Positions 42,737-48,412 of a stretch of 48,412 nucleotides of DNA are shown here, one piece after another. The notes beneath the pieces are model-generated. The model searched no databases and had not been told where the DNA came from. It was given only the letters and a program-made list of their open reading frames with translations. The stretch's first letter is position 1. Every line of letters begins with the position of its first letter. A program made the translations under genes and the position numbers. This DNA comes from Candidatus Rickettsiella isopodorum (GTDB taxonomy: Bacteria > Pseudomonadota > Gammaproteobacteria > Diplorickettsiales > Diplorickettsiaceae), in NCBI RefSeq assembly GCF_001881495.1, contig NZ_LUKY01000027.1, forward strand, positions 1 to 48,412, given 5' to 3'.

Positions 42737-42851
42737 TGAGTCAAAAATAATGACTAGGTGGTGTTAAGGATAGTAAAAGGAAACTTAATTATAATGAGCG
42801 GCTTGATGCCATCAGGCATGCAATTAAGAAACATGTCATAGAGTATAGACT

Positions 42852-44270
42852 ATGCTTTACGTGCTTAACGATTGGTTTCTTTTAGAGGTAGAGAAGTATA
42901 TTAATCAGCTTCAAGCCTTATTGGCATTAAGTGAGCTGTGGTGCTTAATCCGCCAATTTTTAGACCAGTTACAGCAACTGTACCTCTCTATTACTTCCAT
43001 TCCTCTTTGGCGTCTAATCTTTCTGGTGCTGAAACGCTTAATAGGTGTTATCAAGGCCGGGTTAAAGTATTTTTTAATTGATTTACCTATTCCTGCGCTG
43101 GAGTTTTTCTATGTTCTACATCTTGCTAGGGCATTTTTAACGCTGATTAATTTTTTTAAAGATACGGATAATAAAAATTTAGTTGAAAGAACTAAATTTT
43201 TATATGCTTGCTTTAAGATCCTTATTTCGTGTTTGATGTTTAGTTTTCTGATTTTACTATTCGTCTATGGTATGGCACCTTTGGGAGTAGTCGCTTATGC
43301 GCATCTCAAAAACTTATTTCGTGTTTATACGTTTTCAAAATTTGGCATTAGCTTGCTGACCTTAGGATTTAGTTACTATAGGGCTAAATCCTATCGTGAC
43401 GACGCAGCGCATGCTTGGTTACAAGCGAATTATCAAGCCAATATTCAAAAACATACTCATATTTTAGTGCTAGGTATATCAATAGCGGTGTTATTGACGC
43501 TAGTGAGCGTATGTGGCTTCGGCTTGGGGCCAATAGGATTGGCGGTGGTTATCGTGTTAGCGGGTTTGCTGCTGATAATAGATATCGCCAAAGCGATTTA
43601 TTTTTATAAGAATGGTTGTGATGTTCCAGAGCCTCAAATAGGTAGTTTGCCGCAGCATAATTCACTACTCGATTTTTCTAAGAGTGATTATTATTATAGA
43701 AAGTGTCGAGTTGGCAGATTAAAGATAATAGATGACGCTGAAGAAAGTTCTGAAGCAAATCGAGTTTATCTATTAAAAGAAATAGTGCTTAAAATTATTC
43801 AGTTGGAAGCTAAATTAAAAAATTCTTCTTCTAGAATAAGATTTTTTTCAGAAAAACAAAAAATACAGGAGAAAATAGAAGGTTTAAAACAAGAAGGAAG
43901 TTTGCTTTTAAAAGGTGATGATGAAGAAAATAAATTATTACCTAGTAAGATTATTAAGGCTTTAAATGAAGATTATCAACAATTAAAGCCAAATGATAAA
44001 ACTTTAATCCCTAAAAAAGATCTTGAAAATTTAATGATTAGTAATGCAATAGCTATCTTAAATGATCTCCATGCACGAGGTGTTATCAGAGAAGAAAAGA
44101 AGGTAGAGTATTCACAACCGTTTCGGCAATCGTTTTTTAGAAAAAAAGGGGATTGTGAAGATATTAGAGACGCCTGTCAGGAGCTGTTAAAGCAACAAAA
44201 GCCTAACTATGACATAATCACATTGCGGCCTAGTATGGCAACAGGGCGAATACATGCTAGAATAGGCTAA
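42852..44270 (+). CDS. Unknown polytopic membrane protein, paralogue B
   Basis: The 472-residue protein is a diverged duplicate of its upstream neighbour, sharing the order of motifs: LHLARA, DNKNL...TKFLYACFK, YFYKNGCDVPEPQ after the last membrane segment, SDYYY, KIIQLEAKL, RFFSEKQK and QSFFRKKGDCEDI. It has about four to five hydrophobic segments in residues 65-260. A charged coiled-coil C-terminus follows. In-frame TAG at 42846 limits the start to ATG 42852 or later; no good Shine-Dalgarno sequence is seen. It ends 21 bp before the SPFH gene and may be co-transcribed with it. The function is unknown. Confidence 0.75.
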   Translation: MLYVLNDWFLLEVEKYINQLQALLALSELWCLIRQFLDQLQQLYLSITSIPLWRLIFLVLKRLIGVIKAGLKYFLIDLPIPALEFFYVLHLARAFLTLINFFKDTDNKNLVERTKFLYACFKILISCLMFSFLILLFVYGMAPLGVVAYAHLKNLFRVYTFSKFGISLLTLGFSYYRAKSYRDDAAHAWLQANYQANIQKHTHILVLGISIAVLLTLVSVCGFGLGPIGLAVVIVLAGLLLIIDIAKAIYFYKNGCDVPEPQIGSLPQHNSLLDFSKSDYYYRKCRVGRLKIIDDAEESSEANRVYLLKEIVLKIIQLEAKLKNSSSRIRFFSEKQKIQEKIEGLKQEGSLLLKGDDEENKLLPSKIIKALNEDYQQLKPNDKTLIPKKDLENLMISNAIAILNDLHARGVIREEKKVEYSQPFRQSFFRKKGDCEDIRDACQELLKQQKPNYDIITLRPSMATGRIHARIG

Positions 44271-44291
44271 ATTTTAACCAGAGTTACACTT

Positions 44292-45206
44292 ATGCCCCTA
44301 TCACTGTTACTTATTCTCATTATACCTATAGCAATCTTGTTATTGAAGAGCTTTTTCACCGTTAGTCAACAATCGGTTGATGTGATTGAACGTTTTGGAA
44401 AATATACGCGTTGTGCACATGCAGGCTTAAATTTCAAAATTCCGTTCATCGAACGGATTGCCGGCGCTATTTCACTGCGGATCTATCCATTGGAGGTCAC
44501 CTTAGATACCAAAACTCAAGATAATGTGATCGTTAAAATCCAGGTTTCCGTCCAATATCGGATTAAAGAAGACCGTGTTTATGATGCTTTCTATAAATTA
44601 GAAAATGCGAGAGAACAAATCACAGCTTACGTTTTGGATTTGGTCCGTGCTGAAGTACCGACCATGAGTTTAGATGCGGTCTTTGAAAAGAAAGACAGTA
44701 TTGCAAACGCGGTAAAAAGTGAGTTGACAGGGACCATGCAAGAATTTGGTTATGAGATAGTGAAAGCTTTAGTGACCAATATTGATCCCGATGAGAAAGT
44801 AAAACATGCCATGAATGAAATCAATGAGCAGCAACGTTTACAAGTAGCGGCGCAAGCCAAAGGGGAAGCAGAAAAAATTCTAAAAGTAAAACAAGCAGAG
44901 GCAGAAGCAGAAAGTAAGCGCTTGCAAGGTGAGGGTATTGCTAACCAACGTAAAGCCATCATTTGTGGGTTACAACAATCAGTAGGTGAATTTCAAAAGG
45001 CGATTCCTGGCGTAACAGCGGCGGATACTATGAATTTAGCCTTGATTACACAATATTTTGATACTCTGAAAGAAATTGGTGCCAATAGTAAAAGCACAAC
45101 TATCTTATTACCGCACTCTCCTGGCGGTTTAAAAGACATTGCCGCGCAACTCCAAGAAAGTATTATTACTGGGAATTTAGTTGCAAATTCAGAGCAGGCA
45201 GAATAA
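44292..45206 (+). CDS. SPFH/Band 7 (stomatin/QmcA-like) membrane protein
   Basis: The 304-residue protein has one N-terminal membrane segment (LLLILIIPIAILLLKSFF), then an SPFH domain (about 28-200, with VDVIERFGKYTRCAHAGLNF, TKTQDNVIVKIQVSVQYRI and TMSLDAVFEKKDSIANAV) and a helical region rich in Ala/Glu/Lys that drives oligomerisation. Such proteins form large cage-like rings in detergent-resistant membrane domains and often regulate proteases. Usually an NfeD-family gene is adjacent; here the neighbour is the unknown paralogue pair. Confidence 0.93.
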   Translation: MPLSLLLILIIPIAILLLKSFFTVSQQSVDVIERFGKYTRCAHAGLNFKIPFIERIAGAISLRIYPLEVTLDTKTQDNVIVKIQVSVQYRIKEDRVYDAFYKLENAREQITAYVLDLVRAEVPTMSLDAVFEKKDSIANAVKSELTGTMQEFGYEIVKALVTNIDPDEKVKHAMNEINEQQRLQVAAQAKGEAEKILKVKQAEAEAESKRLQGEGIANQRKAIICGLQQSVGEFQKAIPGVTAADTMNLALITQYFDTLKEIGANSKSTTILLPHSPGGLKDIAAQLQESIITGNLVANSEQAE

Positions 45207-45214
45207 TTTAAATT

Positions 45215-45793
45215 TTAAGTTTGTGCGGAATTTCGGCCGACTTGCTGGATGAAATAACGATGTAAATAATTATCTTGACTCAGCTCAGGATGAAAGCTAG
45301 TAGCGATGATATTTTTTTCATGTACAGCAACAATCTGATCTTGGTATTTGGCTAATACTTTAATGTGGGTGTTGTCATCTAGCAAGGTGAGTTTAGGAGC
45401 GCGGATAAAAACCATTTCCATCGCTCGATCGCTTATAATACAATGTCCACTTACCACTTGCGAAGCGAGTTGTCTGCCGTAAGCATTTCGTGTCGCACAG
45501 ATATTCAGACGTCCCAAGCTTTCTTGTATGGGTGATAATACCGATTTGGCGAGTAGTATGGCTCCCGCACAGGTCCCTAAGATGGGTTTATCATAATCGA
45601 TCAGACTCGCCCAAAGTTGTTGTTGCTTAAGTAACTTAATTAATACCGAACTTTCTCCACCCGGTATAATTAATGCGTCGCTGGCGGTCAATGTGCGGCG
45701 ATCACGTACCCATGAGCAAAACACACCCAGCTTATTTAAACAGCGGATATGTGCTTGATATCCACCTTGTAAGGCTAAAACTCCAATATTCAT
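45215..45793 (-). CDS. pdxT: Pyridoxal 5'-phosphate synthase glutaminase subunit PdxT
   Basis: PdxT hydrolyses glutamine and delivers ammonia to PdxS. The 192-residue class I glutaminase has N-terminal [13 protein letters not shown], the IIPGGESS oxyanion region, the nucleophile Cys75 in GTCAGAILL and the catalytic His/Glu pair in SFHPELS. The start overlaps the pdxS stop by 4 bp, so they are translationally coupled. It is convergent with the SPFH gene, 8 bp away. Confidence 0.97.
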   Translation of the reverse strand: MNIGVLALQGGYQAHIRCLNKLGVFCSWVRDRRTLTASDALIIPGGESSVLIKLLKQQQLWASLIDYDKPILGTCAGAILLAKSVLSPIQESLGRLNICATRNAYGRQLASQVVSGHCIISDRAMEMVFIRAPKLTLLDDNTHIKVLAKYQDQIVAVHEKNIIATSFHPELSQDNYLHRYFIQQVGRNSAQT

Positions 45794-46671
45794 ATTTTCA
45801 TATTAATTAATTGGGATTCTTCAGACTTTAAATTAAACCCACTCATCCCTTCTGCCAAATCATTCGAAACATTGAGTAAAATTTCCGGATTATCAAAATG
45901 GGTAGTGGCTTGTACGATAGCAGAGGCACGTTTTTCAGGATCAGCCGATTTAAAAATTCCTGAACCGACAAAGACGCTTTCTGCACCGAGTTGGCGTAAT
46001 AAAGCTGCATCTGCAGGTGTCGCAACACCTCCCGCAGAAAAATGTGGGACGGGTAATTTACCTTGTTCAGCAACCCAAAGTACTAATTCTAAAGGAGCAT
46101 TTAAGTTTTTTGCTTTGGCGTAAAGTTCTTCTTTTTTTAAAATCGACAGTTGTTTAATTTCGCGTGTGATAGCTCGCATATGACGCACAGCTTCGAGAAT
46201 ATTTCCAGAACCTGCTTCGCCTTTAGTACGTATCATAGCAGCACCTTCGGCAATGCGTCTTAACGCTTCGCTAAGATTGCGACAACCACAGACAAAGGGG
46301 ACTTCAAATGCTTCTTTATCAATATGACATTCATCATCGGCTATGCTTAATACTTCACTTTCGTCGATAAAATCAACACCCAATGATTGTAATAGTTGCG
46401 CTTCAACAAAATGACCAATACGCACTTTGGCCATCACCGGTATCGAGACGGCTTGCATGATATCGTGAATTATTTTAGGTGAGGCCATACGTGCGATACC
46501 ACCCATTTTACGAATGTCTGCGGGTACACGTTCTAAAGCCATTACTGAACAAGCGCCTGCTGCTTCGGCGACTTTTGCTTGTTCAACGTTAGTGACATCC
46601 ATAATGACGCCACCCTTTAGCATTTCAGCCAGGCCGATTTTGATGCGCTGGGAATCATCAAGAAAATTCAT
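45790..46671 (-). CDS. pdxS: Pyridoxal 5'-phosphate synthase subunit PdxS
   Basis: PdxS makes PLP from ribose 5-phosphate, glyceraldehyde 3-phosphate and ammonia, forming a dodecameric barrel. The 293-residue protein has [25 protein letters not shown], the active-site Lys region [27 protein letters not shown] and [14 protein letters not shown]. PdxS/PdxT is the deoxyxylulose-independent route; many gammaproteobacteria use PdxA/PdxJ instead. Short palindromes lie upstream (46699-46728). Confidence 0.97.
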   Translation of the reverse strand: MNFLDDSQRIKIGLAEMLKGGVIMDVTNVEQAKVAEAAGACSVMALERVPADIRKMGGIARMASPKIIHDIMQAVSIPVMAKVRIGHFVEAQLLQSLGVDFIDESEVLSIADDECHIDKEAFEVPFVCGCRNLSEALRRIAEGAAMIRTKGEAGSGNILEAVRHMRAITREIKQLSILKKEELYAKAKNLNAPLELVLWVAEQGKLPVPHFSAGGVATPADAALLRQLGAESVFVGSGIFKSADPEKRASAIVQATTHFDNPEILLNVSNDLAEGMSGFNLKSEESQLINMKI

Positions 46672-46698
46672 AGTGTTATCACCACAATAAGAGTTTTA

Positions 46699-46728
46699 TT
46701 CTGTTCGTACAGAAATAGCCTGGCTATT
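46699..46728. promoter_or_regulatory. Adjacent palindromes upstream of pdxS
   Basis: TTCTGT / ACAGAA (46699-46704 with 46709-46714, 4-bp centre) abuts AATAGCC / GGCTATT (46714-46720 with 46722-46728, 1-bp centre). They lie 28-57 bp upstream of the pdxS start on the minus strand, where a promoter and operator are expected. Confidence 0.35.
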
Positions 46729-46880
46729 GTACAATAAATCTCAGTAATGCGTCATTTTTGCATAATTTATTTATTTCAGACGTTTTTTGAATCAAATTAG
46801 TTTCACGATTCCTGGCCTTTAGCATTCGAAAAGGCGAGCATTACGTTTTTAGCGGTCTTAGAAAATAAACATAGAGTGAT

Positions 46881-48167
46881 TTAGTCGGTCGTTTTTCTTT
46901 TTCGGCCGGTATAACTTTTTTGATAATTAACACGTGACTTTGGTTTTCTAGGCGCTGAATTTTGATGAGTATAAGAAAACTGTCTGGGTCGGTCTGCCGT
47001 GGTGAGTTCGGCGGGGGCTTTTGCTTTCGCTTTATAATCAAATTCAGGGATAATGCATTCTTCTAAACGTTTCTTCAGTAAATACTCAATGGAACGGATT
47101 TGACGTCTATCGCCGTTGGTAATTAAACTAAAGGCTGCTCCTAATTTAGATGCGCGTCCAGTTCGCCCAATCCGATGCGTATAATCTATCGCTGTATTAG
47201 GCATATCAAAGTTAATCACATGGGATATATGATCGATATCAATTCCACGTGCCGCAATATCAGTGGCTACTAAGAATTTCAATTCACCATGGCGAAATTT
47301 ACCGAGCGCAATTTTTCGTTTGCTTTGCGATAAATTACCCTGAAAGGAGGTCGCTTTATAACCGAGATGCCCAAGGTGTTCAGCCAAACGCTTGGCACGA
47401 TGTTTGGTTCGAGTGAAAATGATGGCTGATTGAACCTTATTGTTTAGTAAAATGGTTTCCAATAAATCAGTTTTCAATGCTTCTGAAATTGGGAATAAGG
47501 TTTGTGTGACGGTATTGGCTGGAGCCGATTCACCAATTTTTATAGAAACAGGATTATTAAGTACTTTGTCTGCTAATAATCGGATATCTGCCGACATAGT
47601 GGCAGAAAAAAGTAAATTTTGGCGTTGTTTGGGTAAATATTTTAAAATATGATAAATAGGTTCTCGAAAGCCGAGATCAAACATATGATCAGCTTCATCT
47701 AAGACCAATATTTCAATGTGATGCAGGTTAGCCTGCTCGCGCTTACTTTTGCCTCCTTGGAGTAGGTCAAGCAAACGACCTGGACAGGCGACGACGATGT
47801 CGATACCACCGCGTAATGTTCGATATTGCTCAATGTAATTGACTTTACCACCGTAAATAGTGGCACAGCGTAAACCAGTTTTGGCACCGAGCTTATTGAT
47901 AGAAACACAAATTTGGTCAGCTAATTCTCGCGTCGGTGCTAGGATAAGTGCCCGTAATTGACCTTTAGGTCCTGACATTAGGTGTTGCAGTAGGGGTAAA
48001 GCAAAAGCCGCGGTTTTACCAGTTCCGGTCTGAGCCAAACCAACAACATCTTGACCTTGTAAGATAGCGGGTATGGCTTTTGCTTGGATAGGTGTGGCTA
48101 CTTGGTAACCCTCGGCTTGAATACCGGATAAAATTTGGCTGTTTAAGTTAAATTCTGTAAAGTTCAC
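46881..48167 (-). CDS. DEAD-box RNA helicase (RhlE-like)
   Basis: The 428-residue helicase has all core motifs: FTEFNLNSQILSGIQAEGY with the Q motif, Walker A AQTGTGKT, PTRELADQ, DEAD (VLDEADHMFD), SAT, TDIAARGIDI and HRIGRTGRAS. A basic tail of about 50 residues (rich in Arg, Lys, Gln, Tyr) follows, as in RhlE/CsdA-type proteins that bind structured RNA. Such helicases act in ribosome assembly and RNA decay. Bases 48168-48412 upstream to the window end contain no gene I can support. Confidence 0.93.
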   Translation of the reverse strand: MNFTEFNLNSQILSGIQAEGYQVATPIQAKAIPAILQGQDVVGLAQTGTGKTAAFALPLLQHLMSGPKGQLRALILAPTRELADQICVSINKLGAKTGLRCATIYGGKVNYIEQYRTLRGGIDIVVACPGRLLDLLQGGKSKREQANLHHIEILVLDEADHMFDLGFREPIYHILKYLPKQRQNLLFSATMSADIRLLADKVLNNPVSIKIGESAPANTVTQTLFPISEALKTDLLETILLNNKVQSAIIFTRTKHRAKRLAEHLGHLGYKATSFQGNLSQSKRKIALGKFRHGELKFLVATDIAARGIDIDHISHVINFDMPNTAIDYTHRIGRTGRASKLGAAFSLITNGDRRQIRSIEYLLKKRLEECIIPEFDYKAKAKAPAELTTADRPRQFSYTHQNSAPRKPKSRVNYQKSYTGRKRKTTD

Positions 48168-48412
48168 TAAAAAAGTTCCTGGCTGAGTGAGCCAAGTAAC
48201 ATCTTTAGCTCTAAAAGTGGGCTATTCTATCAGGCTTATTCGGCAAATGATAGGAAAATTGCACTAAAAATAGACGGTCTCTAGCGATTGCTAATCCGAT
48301 AAAAATTCAAGGATCCGAGTTATCTGTTCTTTTGGATATCTGTAGCGGGCGAGAGTATGATTAACAGTCAGGGACTGACTTAGCTAATCGTTTGAATTTA
48401 GACTATTTTTTT

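Noticed and set aside
42794..42841. 15-codon leader ORF before paralogue B
   Set aside because: An AAGGA and ATG are present, but so short a frame carries no evidence of translation and no attenuator-like codon run.
46815..46835. Terminator for the DEAD-box helicase gene
   Set aside because: GCCTTT and AAAGGC can pair, but no T tract follows on the minus strand.
48296..48360. Possible further copy of the dispersed repeat
   Set aside because: AAAAATTCAAGGATCCGAG and GCGAGAGTATGA echo the right end, but the match is short and the rest is unrelated, so I did not list it.

Overview
The window is a dense, AT-rich bacterial chromosome segment. It most likely comes from an intracellular gammaproteobacterium of the order Legionellales, in the Rickettsiella/Diplorickettsia/Coxiella neighbourhood. 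The strongest evidence is two separate pieces of a Dot/Icm (type IVB) secretion system: icmT-icmS at 0.9-1.5 kb and dotD-dotC-dotB at 33.8-36.3 kb. Around them lie gammaproteobacterial housekeeping genes (ampE-aceE-aceF-lpd, accB-accC-prmA, hemA, prfA-prmC, ftsY-rsmD, epmA). The genus is inferred from gene content and composition, not from any search.

Layout. 0-1.5 kb: tail of a coiled-coil protein gene, tRNA-Phe(GAA) on the minus strand, icmT and icmS. 1.7-6.1 kb: putA (proline catabolism) coupled to a CPA2-type antiporter. 6.2-12.6 kb: ampE and the pyruvate dehydrogenase genes aceE, aceF and lpd. 12.8-13.7 kb: an unrecognised two-helix membrane protein with two PPxY motifs. 13.7-15.8 kb: recG. 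16.1-20.1 kb: accB-accC-prmA-hemA. 20.2-26.5 kb: a minus-strand block separating hemA from prfA; it holds an unknown membrane protein, a Bcr/CflA-type MFS exporter, a four-gene MCE/Mla-type lipid ABC transporter and a small secreted cysteine-rich protein. 26.7-30.3 kb: prfA, a small membrane protein, prmC, and a dksA carrying a long histone-like basic extension. 30.5-32.8 kb: NAD salvage genes (nicotinate phosphoribosyltransferase, nicotinamidase). 32.8-36.9 kb: epmA, dotB, dotC, dotD, rsmD (minus). 37.1-39.8 kb: ftsY, rubredoxin, hemJ, hemF. 39.8-45.2 kb: a tyrosine recombinase, two tandem paralogous membrane proteins of an unrecognised family, and an SPFH/stomatin protein. 45.2-48.2 kb: pdxT-pdxS (PLP synthase) and a DEAD-box helicase.

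How the genes fit together. Central carbon entry (PutA, PDH, acetyl-CoA carboxylase), haem synthesis (HemA, HemJ, HemF), NAD salvage and de novo PLP synthesis are present beside host-interaction machinery. Several unrecognised membrane or secreted proteins (12.8, 20.2, 26.2, 41.2 and 42.9 kb) are reasonable Dot/Icm-effector or envelope candidates, but nothing in the sequence proves secretion.

Non-coding content. A dispersed intergenic repeat of about 90-100 bp, bounded in its best ends by TATACTC and GAGTATA, occurs in full, partial and short forms at eight or more places. The 198-bp dksA-to-nicotinate-phosphoribosyltransferase gap carries five alternating complementary segments that can form mutually exclusive hairpins, which suggests an RNA leader. 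A clear intrinsic terminator lies behind the cysteine-rich gene. No CRISPR array, rRNA or recognisable insertion sequence was seen.
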